NCBI RefSeq assembly: GCF_004339565.1
Contig: NZ_SMFZ01000002.1
Span: 1,612,001 to 1,676,000 of the forward strand
DNA from: Pseudonocardia endophytica
Lineage (GTDB): Bacteria > Actinomycetota > Actinomycetes > Mycobacteriales > Pseudonocardiaceae
Length of the DNA: 64,000 nucleotides
Reading direction: 5' to 3'
Shown here piece after piece: positions 9,138 through 18,409 of this stretch (the first letter of the stretch is position 1; each line of letters begins with the position of its first letter). A program made the position numbers and the translations under genes. The notes under the pieces were generated by a model. It worked only from the letters and a program-made list of their open reading frames with translations, was not told where the DNA came from and did not search any database.

Positions 9138-10820
9138 TCAGGCGCGATCGCCAGAGGCCGCGACCACCGGCGTGAGACCGGTCAGGCGCATCGACCCCGC
9201 GTCCCGCAGCGTCGAGGCCGTGCGCGGCTTCTCGAACCGTGCGGTCGCGGTGCGCCCGTCCGTCTCCAGGGTCGCGATCACGTTGCCGAAGTAGGGGCCC
9301 AGTCGTCGCTCCCAGGCGACGGCGGCCGCTTCGGCGCCCGTGCCGCGCGCCCACCGCGTGGTGAGCATCGCGAGCGCACGCGCCCAGCTCAGCCGGAACA
9401 GCACGCGCATGAACGCAGGCACCACGTTGTGCACCGGCGAGCAGGTCAGCTGGTAGCTGGCGGTGCCGGTCTCGGTGAGGCTGCCGTTCAGGTACGCGCG
9501 GGCGGCGTAGCTGTGGTGCACGTCGCCGGACAGGACGCTGGCCGTGGCCGGCGCGGACGGTTCGGTGCCGACCCGGCGCAGGAGCGCCGCGAGCCGGGCG
9601 AACGAGTGCCCGAACGCGGGCCAGTGCTCCAGATCCGCCTCCTGGCGGAGGTGCTCGGCGGCGCGGCCGACCCGCCCGCCCCTCCTGGCCGCCTTCTCGC
9701 TCGCGGCCTGCAGATCCGAGATGCCCTGCGGCAGCAGCCACGGCACCGACGTCCCGATCATCACGTGGTCGACCGGGCCGGGCGCGAGCACCCGCTCGCT
9801 GATCCAGTCGAACTCACTGTCGGACACCATCTTGCGCGGTGTGGACTCGACGATCCGCCCGTTCCGCGAGTCGATCACGACGAGCCTCGAGCGTCCGAGC
9901 TCCCAGCAGAAGCTGAACCGGACGTCCTTGTGCGCGTCGGCTCCGGCACCGACCTCGACGTCGGCGTGGTCGGCCATCTCGACCAGGACGTCCCAGGCGT
10001 CGCCGTCGGCGGCCTGCACGCGCCGCCAGTAGGGGTCCGCCGCCAGCTCGGAGGGGGAGAGGTTGCCCAGGTGCTGGTAGACCCAGTACGCGGCGAGCCC
10101 GGCCCGGATGCGGTCGCGCCACCAGGGAAGCTCGCGGATCGTCCTGCGCCACACGCCACTGGTGTTCCAGTCGTCCCGGACGTCGTGGTCGTCGAAGATC
10201 ATCGCGGTGGGGACGGTGGACATCATCCAGCGGACCTCGGGGTCCGACCACGTATCCCGGTAGAGGCCCGAGTACTCGTCGAAGCCGACGATCTCGTCCT
10301 CCGGCCAGTCCGGGTGCCGCCCCCTGCGCCCGCCGATCCGGCGGCGGGTCTGCGGGGTGAGCTCGTCGGCGTAGACCTGGTCGCCGAGCAGGAGCAACAC
10401 CGTCGGCCACTCCGACGGGTCCTCGCCGGCCATCCGCGTCGCGTACGCGTCCAGCGCGTCGAGCCCGTACTGCCGCGCGAGCTTCGGGTCGGAGAGCTTG
10501 ACGTAGCGGCAGGAGCCGAACACCACGCGCTGGCGCGACGCACTCGTCGGACCCCGGGTGGCGATCGCGCTCCGCGGGAACGCGGACGTCGCGAGCGGCC
10601 ACACCCGCTCGCCGTCGACGTGCACCTCGTACGGCGTGCGGGTGTCCGGCTCGAGCCCGGTCACGCCGACCAGGGCGTAGTGCAGCCCGCACACCTCGAA
10701 CGTGTCGGCCGAACAGCCGAGCACCTCCACCCGGCAGGGCCGGTCGACCTGCACCCACACCTGCGCGGAGGTCTCGTCGACGTGCCGCAGCACCGGTCCG
10801 AGCAGAAGCGTCACGCGCAC
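9138..10820 (-). CDS. PhoD-like alkaline phosphatase D family metallophosphoesterase
   Basis: 560 residues. An N-terminal beta-sandwich region (residues 1-95, with LLGPVLRHVDETSAQVWVQ, as in PhoD N-terminal domains) precedes the metallophosphatase core: GSCRYVKLSDP, LLLGDQVYADE near residue 145, FDDHDVRDDW near 215 and LSGDVHHSYAARAY near 430 supply the Asp/His metal ligands. The family hydrolyses phosphodiesters or monoesters with Ca/Fe or similar metals. Unlike classical PhoD I see no Tat signal, so it may be cytoplasmic. The substrate is unknown. The downstream-oriented ROK gene ends 13 bases before its start, so the two may be co-transcribed. Confidence 0.85.
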   Translation of the reverse strand: MRVTLLLGPVLRHVDETSAQVWVQVDRPCRVEVLGCSADTFEVCGLHYALVGVTGLEPDTRTPYEVHVDGERVWPLATSAFPRSAIATRGPTSASRQRVVFGSCRYVKLSDPKLARQYGLDALDAYATRMAGEDPSEWPTVLLLLGDQVYADELTPQTRRRIGGRRGRHPDWPEDEIVGFDEYSGLYRDTWSDPEVRWMMSTVPTAMIFDDHDVRDDWNTSGVWRRTIRELPWWRDRIRAGLAAYWVYQHLGNLSPSELAADPYWRRVQAADGDAWDVLVEMADHADVEVGAGADAHKDVRFSFCWELGRSRLVVIDSRNGRIVESTPRKMVSDSEFDWISERVLAPGPVDHVMIGTSVPWLLPQGISDLQAASEKAARRGGRVGRAAEHLRQEADLEHWPAFGHSFARLAALLRRVGTEPSAPATASVLSGDVHHSYAARAYLNGSLTETGTASYQLTCSPVHNVVPAFMRVLFRLSWARALAMLTTRWARGTGAEAAAVAWERRLGPYFGNVIATLETDGRTATARFEKPRTASTLRDAGSMRLTGLTPVVAASGDRA

Positions 10821-10833
10821 ACTGTAGGACCGC

Positions 10834-11805
10834 TCAGAGGGTTCCGGCGTCCTCGAGGGCCAGCAGCGCGGCGCCGATCTTCCCGGCGTCGCCGCCGTAG
10901 GTGGCGGGCAGGATCGGCGGGATCGGGCGCGCGGTCGGCGCGTAGGCGAACTCGCGGGCCGCCCGCCGGGTCGGCTCGAGCAGCAGGTCCCCGGCGTCCA
11001 CCAGCCCGCCGCCGATCACCATCGCCTCCAGCTCGAAGATCGCGTTCAGCGACGCGATCCCGATCCCCAGCGCGCGGCCGAGCCGGGCGAACAGCGACGC
11101 CGCCGTCGAGTCACCCGCCATCGCGGCCATCGTGACGATCTGGCCGGTCACCTCCGCGCCGGACTCGCGCGCCAGCGAGGCGATCATCCCGTCCGGGTCG
11201 CCCGCCGCCGCGCTGCGCCCCATCCGGGTCAGCGCCGTGCCGGACGCCAGCGCCTCCAGGCACCCGTAGTTGCCGCAGCCGCACTGCGGACCGTCCGGGT
11301 TGACGTTCATGTGCCCGGCCTCGGCGCCGAGGCCGTTCGGACCGCGGTAGATGCGCCCGTCGAGCACGATCCCGGTCCCGATCCCGGTGCCGACCGTCAC
11401 CAGGATCATCTGGTCGTACCGCTCCTCGCCGAGGCGGGCCTCGGCGAGCCCGGCCACGTTCGCGTCGTTGTCGATCACGGCGGGCAGCCCGGTCGCCTTC
11501 TCCAGCTCCGCGCGCACGTTCCAGTCCCGGTAGGAGTTGTTCGGCGCCCACCGGATCCGCCCGGCCGGCCACTCCACGGTGCCCGCCGCGCCGACCCCGA
11601 TCGCCTCCACGCCGTCGTCGCGTCCTCGCAGGTCGTCGACCATCTCCAGAAGGAGTGACGTCATCGTGGCGGAGTCCGACGTCTCCGGGGTGTCGCGCCG
11701 GCATTCGGCGGTGACTGTGCCATCGTCGGCCACGATCGCCCCCGCCACCTTCGTCCCTCCGATGTCGAGCCCGATCGCCCGCCGTCCACCTGCCTCACGA
11801 GTCAC
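10834..11805 (-). CDS. ROK-family sugar kinase (glucokinase-like)
   Basis: 323 residues from GTG 11805. The phosphate motif GLDIGGTKVAGAIV is at residues 12-25 and the ROK zinc/active-site signature CGCGNYGCLEALASG near residue 178; VIDNDANVAGLAE and GTGIGTGIVLDG are the catalytic Asp and second ATP loop. The product phosphorylates glucose or another hexose in the cytoplasm with ATP. No HTH precedes the kinase fold, so it is a kinase and not a ROK repressor. Exact sugar is not predictable. Confidence 0.9.
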   Translation of the reverse strand: MTREAGGRRAIGLDIGGTKVAGAIVADDGTVTAECRRDTPETSDSATMTSLLLEMVDDLRGRDDGVEAIGVGAAGTVEWPAGRIRWAPNNSYRDWNVRAELEKATGLPAVIDNDANVAGLAEARLGEERYDQMILVTVGTGIGTGIVLDGRIYRGPNGLGAEAGHMNVNPDGPQCGCGNYGCLEALASGTALTRMGRSAAAGDPDGMIASLARESGAEVTGQIVTMAAMAGDSTAASLFARLGRALGIGIASLNAIFELEAMVIGGGLVDAGDLLLEPTRRAAREFAYAPTARPIPPILPATYGGDAGKIGAALLALEDAGTL

Positions 11806-11885
11806 GTGCGCATGATTGCGACGACGACGCCGCAGCGCCAGCCGCCGCGGGGTTTGCGGGACCGTCGATCGGGGAAAGGTCCTCC

Positions 11886-13004
11886 ATGCCAGTGCTCCGT
11901 CGCGTCGCCCGCCCCATGCTCGCCGCCGTCTTCATCAGCGGCGGCATCAACGCGTTGCGTTCGCCGGGCGACCACGTCAAGGCCGCCAAACCCGTTCTCG
12001 ACCAGGCCGCCCCCGCTGTCGACCGGATCGTCGAGGCCGCCCCGATCGACCGCCGTCCGGACGACGAGACGCTGGTCAAGATCGATGCCGGCGTGAAGAT
12101 CGTCGCAGGGAGCATGCTCGCGCTCGGCAAGATGCCGCGGACGGCCTCGACGCTCCTCGCCGCCTCGCTGATCCCGACGACCCTCGCCGGACACCGGTTC
12201 TGGGAGGAGACGGACCCGGAGACCCGTGCGGCGCAGCAGGTCCACTTCTTCAAGAACGTCAGTCTGCTGGGCGGGCTGATGATCGCCGCGGCGGACACCC
12301 ACGGCAAGCCGTCCGCGGCGTACCGGACGCGCAAGGCCGCCGAGCGGGCCCAGGCGTCGCTGGCGGACACGTTCTCCTCGTCGAGCAACTCCGCGTCGGA
12401 CACGGCCGACCGCATCTCGGCCGGCCTGGCCGGTGCGGGCAGCACGATCGCCGCGACCGCGTCGACGCTCGGGCAGAAGGCGAGCGAGGCCGTCGACGAG
12501 TACGGCCCGACCGTGCGCGAGCGCGCCGTCGAGCTGGGCGGACGGGCCTCCGAGCAGGCCGCGACGCTCGGGTCGGTCGTCTCGGAGCGTGCCTCCGGGC
12601 TGTCCGAGGAGCTGGGCAAGCGGGCCGAGAAGGCCGCGATCCAGGCCCAGAAGAAGGCCAAGGCCGCCGAGAAGCGCGGGGCCAAGCTCCAGAAGACCGT
12701 CGAGAAGCGCGGCAACCAGTGGGAGAAGGCCGCCGGCCGTAGCGGCGAGCGGTGGATCAAGGAGGCGGAGAAGCGTCGCGCCCGCTGGGAGAAGCAGGCC
12801 GAGCGCGCCGCCAAGACCGCCCGCAAGCGGGCGCCGCAGTACGCGGACCGTCTGTCCACACTGGCCAGCCAGGCGCAGGCGCAGGCCGCGAAGATCGGTT
12901 CGGACGTCGCGGACCGCGCGTCCGAGGTCGGCGCCGAGACGGCCAAGCAGGCGAAGGCGGCCGCCAAGGACGCGCGGAAGCGCGCGAAGGCGGCAGCCAG
13001 ATAG
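11886..13004 (+). CDS. DoxX-like membrane protein with long Ala/Lys-rich helical tail
   Basis: 372 residues. The first 150 residues resemble DoxX-family proteins (RPMLAAVFISGGINALRSPG, and KIVAGSMLALGKMPRTASTLLAASLIPTTLAGHRFWEE), with about four hydrophobic segments. The C-terminal 200 residues are extremely rich in Ala, Lys, Glu and Arg with heptad-like spacing (QKKAKAAEKRGAKLQKTVEKRG), likely a long coiled coil or DNA/surface-binding tail. The role of DoxX proteins is poorly known (redox or membrane quinone links are proposed). The gene is divergent from the ROK kinase and ends at a strong bidirectional hairpin. Confidence 0.75.
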   Translation: MPVLRRVARPMLAAVFISGGINALRSPGDHVKAAKPVLDQAAPAVDRIVEAAPIDRRPDDETLVKIDAGVKIVAGSMLALGKMPRTASTLLAASLIPTTLAGHRFWEETDPETRAAQQVHFFKNVSLLGGLMIAAADTHGKPSAAYRTRKAAERAQASLADTFSSSSNSASDTADRISAGLAGAGSTIAATASTLGQKASEAVDEYGPTVRERAVELGGRASEQAATLGSVVSERASGLSEELGKRAEKAAIQAQKKAKAAEKRGAKLQKTVEKRGNQWEKAAGRSGERWIKEAEKRRARWEKQAERAAKTARKRAPQYADRLSTLASQAQAQAAKIGSDVADRASEVGAETAKQAKAAAKDARKRAKAAAR

Positions 13005-13019
13005 CGCGTTTCCGCGATA

Positions 13020-13048
13020 CGCCCGGGTCTCCACGGGAGGCCCGGGCG
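13020..13048. terminator. Bidirectional hairpin terminator
   Basis: Arms CGCCCGGGTCTCC and GGAGGCCCGGGCG pair over 13 positions with one G-T pair and a 3-base loop, sitting between the convergent DoxX-like gene and the gene ending at 13058. Confidence 0.7.
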
Positions 13049-13057
13049 TTCGTGCGT

Positions 13058-14212
13058 CTAGAGCGGGCGCAGGATCTGCAGGTCGCCGGTCGCGCGGGAC
13101 TCGACCTCGACGTCGTGCACGCCGGACCCGACGCCCGCCCGCGGCGTGAGCGCGTTCGCCATCCGCGTGAACAGGGCCTGGGTCCGCGAGTTCTCCAGCG
13201 CGGCGTCCGCGATCAGGTTCGGCAGCATCCCGCCGGAGCGCTTGCGCACCGACAGCGGCGTCACGGACAGGCGGGACAGCAGCCGCCGCAGCCGCGCGAC
13301 ATCCGCGGCGCGCGCGGCCAGGTCCGGCTCGACCAGCGGCCGCATCGACGTCAGCGACCGCTCCGGCGTGCGCAGGTGCTGCTCGGCGGCGGTCAGCAGC
13401 AACCGGCGGGCGTCCAGCACGAGTGCCTGGTAGGCCCCGTGCACCGCGCCCGGGAAGCCGGCCCATCCCAGACGGCCGACCTCGCCCAGCGACTCGCGCA
13501 CCACGCTGCCGGGCGTGCCCGACCGGTCGAGTCCGTCGACGACGCGTTCCCAGCCGGCGAGCAGCGCGACGGTCTGGTGGCGCAGCACGGACAGGTTGGC
13601 CGCCGCCGTGCCGAGCGCGACGTCCTCGCCGATCGTGCCGCGGTCGAGCAGCGCCGTCTGTGCCCCGCGCAGCGTCTCCTCGGCCGCCCGCACCCGCGCG
13701 TCGAGGCTGGTCGGGCACTGCGGGGCGAGTTCTGCGACGGCGGTGGTCACGTCGTGCAGCACGCGGTTCTGCACGTCGGTCGCCGCGATCTCGACGACGA
13801 GCGTGAGCGCCAGCAGCCCGAGCGACGCGCCGGTCGCGGGCGCCGTCGGCTGCGGCGAGGCGAGCGGCAGCCGCACCGGGCCGATCGCCCGGTCCACCGG
13901 CGCCGGGGTGCGGTCGGTGAGAGCGAGCAGCGGCTCCGCGCCGAACCCCTCCGGCAGGGCGAGGCGGAACGTCAGCCCGCCGTCGAGGACCGTGCCGTCG
14001 CCCGGCCGCCGGTGCACGACGCGACCGAGCAGCCGGGCGAGCTCGCTGCCCGCGGCCACGACGTCGCCCCAGAGCCGGCCGGTCGCGGCCGGCTCCGGAC
14101 GCCACCCCACGGCCAGGGCCGGGACGCGGACCGGCGCACCGACGGGCAGCTCGCCGGTGCGTGCGTCGAGGGGGAGCACCACTCCGCGGGCCGGATCGGT
14201 TTGACGCAGCAT
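13058..14212 (-). CDS. Hypothetical protein, about 384 residues
   Basis: I do not recognise the family. The reading frame has strong actinobacterial third-position GC and starts at ATG 14212. The sequence is soluble-looking, with no signal peptide; residues 1-130 are beta-rich (VVLPLDARTGELPVGAPVRVP) and residues 135-350 are mostly helical with many Leu/Arg heptads (ARAADVARLRRLLSRLSVTPLS). It shares the terminator with the DoxX-like gene and is divergent from the Tm-1-like operon. No catalytic motif is evident. Confidence 0.7.
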   Translation of the reverse strand: MLRQTDPARGVVLPLDARTGELPVGAPVRVPALAVGWRPEPAATGRLWGDVVAAGSELARLLGRVVHRRPGDGTVLDGGLTFRLALPEGFGAEPLLALTDRTPAPVDRAIGPVRLPLASPQPTAPATGASLGLLALTLVVEIAATDVQNRVLHDVTTAVAELAPQCPTSLDARVRAAEETLRGAQTALLDRGTIGEDVALGTAAANLSVLRHQTVALLAGWERVVDGLDRSGTPGSVVRESLGEVGRLGWAGFPGAVHGAYQALVLDARRLLLTAAEQHLRTPERSLTSMRPLVEPDLAARAADVARLRRLLSRLSVTPLSVRKRSGGMLPNLIADAALENSRTQALFTRMANALTPRAGVGSGVHDVEVESRATGDLQILRPL

Positions 14213-14296
14213 GATGGGGAAACGATACCGAGGGTGTGCAGGTCACTGGTCTGCTCGGGTGGCGCATCCCGGTGAGAGGGCGCTAGAAAGCGCTGT

Positions 14297-15495
14297 GTGG
14301 CTACCGCGTACGTGATCGGCACGCACGACACGAAATCCGACGAGCTCGGCTACGTCGCCCGTCTGGCGGATGCCGCCGGGGTGGCGGTGACGCGGGTGGA
14401 CGTGTCCACGTCCGGTGGCGGTGACTCCGGCTCCGCCGATGTCGACGTCACCGCCGCGGAGTGGCCGCGGCTCACCCGGACGGCCCTGACGCCGTGTTCA
14501 CCGGTGACCGCGGCAGCGCCGTCGGCGCGATGGCCGTCGCGCTCGAGCGGTGGCTGTCCGGGCGCGACGACGTCGGCGGCGTCCTCGCGCTCGGAGGTTC
14601 CGGTGGGACGGCGCTGGTCACGCCCGCGATGCGGGCGCTGCCGGTCGGCGTGCCGAAGCTGATGGTCTCCACCGTGGCCTCCGGCGACACCGCGCCCTAC
14701 GTCGGCGCAGCGGACATCGCGATGCTGCACTCGGTCACCGACGTGGCCGGCCTGAACCGGATCTCCCGACGGGTGCTGGGCAACGCCGCCCACATGCTCG
14801 CCGGGGCGGTCCGTGCCGAGATCCCGGCCGGCGACGACCGCCCGGCCGCCGCGATGACGATGTTCGGCGTGACCACGCCGTGCGTCACGCAGGTCCGCGA
14901 CCGGCTCGGCGACGAGGTCGACCCGCTCGTGTTCCACGCGACCGGCACCGGTGGGCGGGCGATGGAGAAGCTCGTCGACTCCGGCCTCGTGGACTCGGTG
15001 CTGGACCTGACCACCACCGAGATCGCCGACCTCGTCGTCGGCGGGGTGATGGCGGCCGGCGAGGACCGGATGGACGCGATCGCGCGCACCCGGATCCCGT
15101 ACGTCGGGTCGTGCGGAGCGCTCGACATGGTGAACTTCGGCGCGCCGGACACCGTCCCGGAGCGCTTCGCCGGGCGTCTGTTCTACGAGCACAACGCCCA
15201 GGTGACGCTCATGCGCACGACCGCAGAGGAGAACGTCGAGATCGGACGGTTCCTGGCCCGCAAGATCGACGCGTGCGCAGGGCCGCTGCTGTTCCTGCTG
15301 CCCACCGGCGGGGTGAGCCTGCTGGACGCGCCCGGCCAGCCGTTCCACGATCCCTCCACCGACGAGGCGTTGTTCGCCACGATCGAGTCCACCGTGGCTC
15401 GTCCGGAGCGGATCGCGCGGGTGCCGCACAACATCAACGACCCCGAGTTCGCCGACGCGGTCGTGGCCGCGTGGCGGGAGGTGATCGCCCAATGA
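14297..15495 (+). pseudogene. Tm-1-like ATP-binding (UPF0261) protein with apparent one-base frameshift
   Basis: The N-terminal frame starts at GTG 14297 (MATAYVIGTHDTKSDELGY) and encodes about 55 family-like residues up to the GAG at 14459-14461. From there the homologous sequence continues in a different frame (AAAHPDGPDAVFTGDRG onward, 14461-15495, 344 residues to IAQ-stop). Adding one G after 14461 would restore GAG GTG GCC GCG GCT and a single protein of about 400 residues, the normal length. The C-terminal part has all expected UPF0261 features (ALGGSGGTALVTPAMRALPVG; FGVTTPCV). Either the gene is frameshifted, or the base is a sequencing error, or the 344-residue part is made alone from GTG 14461. 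It is coupled by ATGA to the TIM-barrel partner. Confidence 0.8.
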
Positions 15496-16331
15496 GGTTC
15501 CAGCGAGCGGAGCTGGTGGAACGCTTCTCCGACATGGCCCGCCGCGGCGAGCCGATCGTCGGTGGAGGTGCCGGGACGGGCCTGTCCGCCAAGTGCGAGG
15601 AGGCCGGCGGGATCGACCTCATCGTCATCTACAACTCCGGCCGCTACCGGATGGCCGGCCGCGGCTCGCTGGCCGGGCTGCTCGCCTACGGCAACGCGAA
15701 CGACATCGTCGTCGAGATGGCGTCCGAGGTGCTCCCGGTCGTGCAGCACACGCCGGTGCTGGCCGGCGTCAACGGCACCGACCCGTTCATGATCACCGAC
15801 CGGTTCCTGCGTGAGCTCGACGATCTCGGCTTCGCCGGCGTCCAGAACTTCCCGACGGTCGGACTGTTCGACGGCACGTTCCGGTCCAACCTGGAGGAGA
15901 CCGGGATGGGCTACCGGCTGGAGGTCGACCTCGTCGCCGCCGCACGCGGGGCCGACCTGTTCACCACGCCGTACGTCTTCTCCGCCGACGACGCCCGCGC
16001 GATGGCCCGGGCGGGAGCCGACATCGTGGTGTGCCACATGGGACTGACCACGGGCGGCGCGATCGGTGCCGAGACGTCGAAGACGCTGGACGACTGCGTC
16101 GCGCTCGTCGACGAGTGGGCGGAAGCCGCGCTGGAGGTCCGCGACGATGTGCTCGTGCTCTGCCACGGCGGCCCGATCGCCATGCCCGACGACGCCGCCC
16201 ACGTGCTCGCGAACGCGAAGCACTGCCACGGCTTCTACGGCGCGTCCTCGATGGAACGCCTGCCCACCGAGCAGGCGCTGACCGAGCAGACACGACTGTT
16301 CAAGACCCGTCTCACCCGCCAGGAGCCCTGA
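15492..16331 (+). CDS. TIM-barrel protein of the phosphoenolpyruvate hydrolase-like family
   Basis: 279 residues; the ATG overlaps the preceding stop (ATGA). Residues 15-265 form a barrel of the TIM-barrel signal transduction/PEP hydrolase-like family: GEPIVGGGAGTGLSAKCEEAGGIDL, YNSGRYRMAGRGSLAGLLAYGNAN, GVNGTDPF and ADIVVCHMGLTTGG are characteristic. In many bacteria and fungi it is found next to, or fused with, a Tm-1-like protein, as here. The reaction is not established for most members. Strong overlap on both sides shows a tight operon with the frameshifted Tm-1-like gene and the SRPBCC gene. Confidence 0.9.
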   Translation: MRFQRAELVERFSDMARRGEPIVGGGAGTGLSAKCEEAGGIDLIVIYNSGRYRMAGRGSLAGLLAYGNANDIVVEMASEVLPVVQHTPVLAGVNGTDPFMITDRFLRELDDLGFAGVQNFPTVGLFDGTFRSNLEETGMGYRLEVDLVAAARGADLFTTPYVFSADDARAMARAGADIVVCHMGLTTGGAIGAETSKTLDDCVALVDEWAEAALEVRDDVLVLCHGGPIAMPDDAAHVLANAKHCHGFYGASSMERLPTEQALTEQTRLFKTRLTRQEP

Positions 16332-16768
16332 TGCCCCGCCCGTACTCCAGTGCCGTGATCCCGGCTCCGCTCGCGGAGGTGTGGCCGCTCGTCCGTGACT
16401 TCGGCGGCATCCACCGCTGGCATCCCGCGATCGAGCAGGCCGAGCTCACCCGAGGCTGCTCGGACGCCGAGATCGGCGCCCAGCGGCGACTCACGCTCGG
16501 CGACGGGGGCGTCGTCGTCGAGAACCTGCTGGCCCTGGACGAGCGCAACCACGCGCTCACCTACGAGATCGTCGAGTCGCCGTTCGCGGTGCGCCGCTAC
16601 GTCTCCACGGTGCGCCTGGCCCCGGTGACGGCCGTCGGGCACACGTTCGGGGAGTGGTGGGTCGACTTCGACGCGGACGCCGCCGACGAGGGCGACCTGA
16701 TCGACCTGTTCGCCAACGGCGTGTTCGCCGCCGGTTTGGAGGCGCTGCGCGCCCGTTTCGCCGCTTGA
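16331..16768 (+). CDS. SRPBCC family (polyketide cyclase/dehydrase-like) protein
   Basis: 145 residues, starting at ATG 16331 inside TGATG with the previous gene. It has the START/SRPBCC helix-grip pattern: SSAVIPAPLAEVWPLVRDFGGIHRWHPAIEQAEL at the N-terminus, then strands, then a long C-terminal helix (GVFAAGLEALRARF). Such proteins bind a hydrophobic ligand or catalyse cyclisation. As third gene of the Tm-1-like/TIM-barrel operon it probably handles the same unknown substrate. Confidence 0.85.
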   Translation: MPRPYSSAVIPAPLAEVWPLVRDFGGIHRWHPAIEQAELTRGCSDAEIGAQRRLTLGDGGVVVENLLALDERNHALTYEIVESPFAVRRYVSTVRLAPVTAVGHTFGEWWVDFDADAADEGDLIDLFANGVFAAGLEALRARFAA

Positions 16769-16812
16769 CACCGGTGTGAGCGGCACGCACCGTTGCCACC
16801 GAGGTGGTGACG

Positions 16813-17979
16813 ATGACGTCGACCGTCGAGCTGACCGGTACCGCTCTGCTGGCGAGCGCACGGGAACTGCAGCCGCTCCTGCGCTCCTCCGCCGCGGGCC
16901 ACGACGCGGCCGGAGTGCTCTCCGCGCCCGTCGTGGACGCCCTGCACCGGCACGGGTTCTTCGGTATGTGGACGCCTGCCGCGCTGGGCGGCGCGGAGGC
17001 CGACCCGGTCACGTCGTTGCGGATCGGGCAGGCGCTCGCCGAGGCGGACCCGTCCTGCGCCTGGGTCGTGGGCGCTGCCGCCCTCGCGACCGGGACCGGC
17101 GGTGCCTACCTGGGCGACGACGCCGTCGAGGTCCTGTTCGCGGGCGACCGTTTCCCGGTGGTCGCCGGCCAGGGAACCCGCCCCGGCAGCGCCGTGCCGG
17201 ACGGTGACGGGCACCGGCTGTCCGGCGCGTGGAGCTTCGGATCCGGGCTGCGGCACGCGCAGTGGATCCACACGCTCGGCGTCGACGAGAGCGCGGGCGA
17301 GGCCCGGATCTTCGTGCTGCCCGTCGAACAGGCGGAGCTGATCGACAACTGGGACGTGCTCGGCCTGCGCGCCACCGCGAGCATCGACTACACGCTCGAC
17401 GGCGTGCACGTCCCGTCCGCGTTCAGCCACCCGGCCACGACCGAGACACCCCTGCGCGGCGGGCCGCTGTTCGGGCTCGGGATCATCCACCTGGCGTTGA
17501 TCGTCCACTCCGGATGGGCGCTCGGGGTGTCCCGCCGGATGCTCGACGAGCTGTCCTCGCTGGTGCGGGACAGGGCGGGACGCCCGGGGACGCTGGCCGA
17601 GAGCCCGCGGTTCCACGCGTCGTACGGAGAGCTGGAGGGCGCCTGGCACGGAGCGCACGCGTTCGTCCACCAGGTCTGGGGCGAGATCACCGACGCGCTC
17701 GCCTCCGGCGGGAGACCGACGCACGACCAGCGCACCCGCGCGCGACTCGCCCTGCACCACGCGACGTGGGCCGCCGAGCGGATCAGCGGCGAGGTCTACC
17801 AGGCGGCCGGCACGACGGCCCTGCGCGCCGGTGCGCTGCAGATGTACTTCCGCGACATGCACGCCGGCAGCCAGCACTTCCTCGTCGGCGCCGGCACGGC
17901 GGAGGCCTGCGGGCGCGCTCTGGCGGGGCTTGCCGACGGGCACACGTGGGAGTTCATGACGCTCGTGCCGCCTACCTGA
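16813..17979 (+). CDS. Acyl-CoA dehydrogenase-like flavoenzyme (FMN-dependent monooxygenase subgroup)
   Basis: 388 residues from ATG 16813, with GAGG about nine bases upstream; GTGs at 16804 and 16807 are possible. The fold is acyl-CoA dehydrogenase-like: a helical N-terminal domain (GFFGMWTPAALGGAEADPVTS), a middle beta domain (GHRLSGAWSFGSGLRHAQWIH) and a helical C-terminal domain ending in TAEACGRALAGLADGHTWEFM. The catalytic Glu region of fatty-acyl dehydrogenases is absent, so it more likely belongs to the group-D hydroxylases (HsaA or pigment hydroxylase type). The last 86 bases reappear 1143 bases downstream as the edge of a tandem duplication. Confidence 0.82.
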   Translation: MTSTVELTGTALLASARELQPLLRSSAAGHDAAGVLSAPVVDALHRHGFFGMWTPAALGGAEADPVTSLRIGQALAEADPSCAWVVGAAALATGTGGAYLGDDAVEVLFAGDRFPVVAGQGTRPGSAVPDGDGHRLSGAWSFGSGLRHAQWIHTLGVDESAGEARIFVLPVEQAELIDNWDVLGLRATASIDYTLDGVHVPSAFSHPATTETPLRGGPLFGLGIIHLALIVHSGWALGVSRRMLDELSSLVRDRAGRPGTLAESPRFHASYGELEGAWHGAHAFVHQVWGEITDALASGGRPTHDQRTRARLALHHATWAAERISGEVYQAAGTTALRAGALQMYFRDMHAGSQHFLVGAGTAEACGRALAGLADGHTWEFMTLVPPT

Positions 17980-18049
17980 TCCGTGCGGTCGTGAACGGGT
18001 TGTCGGGAACGGCGCCGTGGGGTGGTTCGGCGGCACTACTCTCCGGCTC

Positions 18050-18409
18050 GTGGCACCCGGTGCGGACCCCGCGTTTCGACAGGCGATGGACGGACTGATG
18101 CTCCAGGTCGACCGGACCAACGTCCTCGCTGTGCACCGCGCGTTCCGGGAGCATGCGGACAGCCTGCGGGCGTACCTGTACGAGGTGCAGGTGAACGCTG
18201 CGATCGGTCTGTGCGGCGGCGACCCGGTGTCCCGGGATGCTGCTGGTCCGCAGTCGTTCGGTGGCAAGGTCGGAAAGCTGATCGGCGTCCACTGGAAGCA
18301 CTGGGAGGAGCTGGACGCCGTCGCGGGGGAACTGCGTGAGACCGCACGAACCTACGGGCACACCGATGAAGAGATCGCCCGCTCTCTGGCCTCCGAGCGG
18401 AACCGATGA
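18050..18409 (+). CDS. Small helical protein, ESX/WXG-like candidate (copy 1)
   Basis: 119 residues from GTG 18050; the same GTG context is kept in the duplicated copy, whereas the upstream GTG at 18017 is not, which decides the start. The sequence MAPGADPAFRQAMDGLMLQV is followed by two predicted long helices around a short Gly/Pro-rich middle (GLCGGDPVSRDAAGPQSFGG) and KHWEELDAVAGELRETARTY. The helical-hairpin character and the pairing with a DUF3558 lipoprotein recall ESX-associated small proteins of actinobacteria, but no exact WXG motif is present. Its stop overlaps the lipoprotein ATG (ATGA). Function unknown. Confidence 0.7.
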   Translation: MAPGADPAFRQAMDGLMLQVDRTNVLAVHRAFREHADSLRAYLYEVQVNAAIGLCGGDPVSRDAAGPQSFGGKVGKLIGVHWKHWEELDAVAGELRETARTYGHTDEEIARSLASERNR

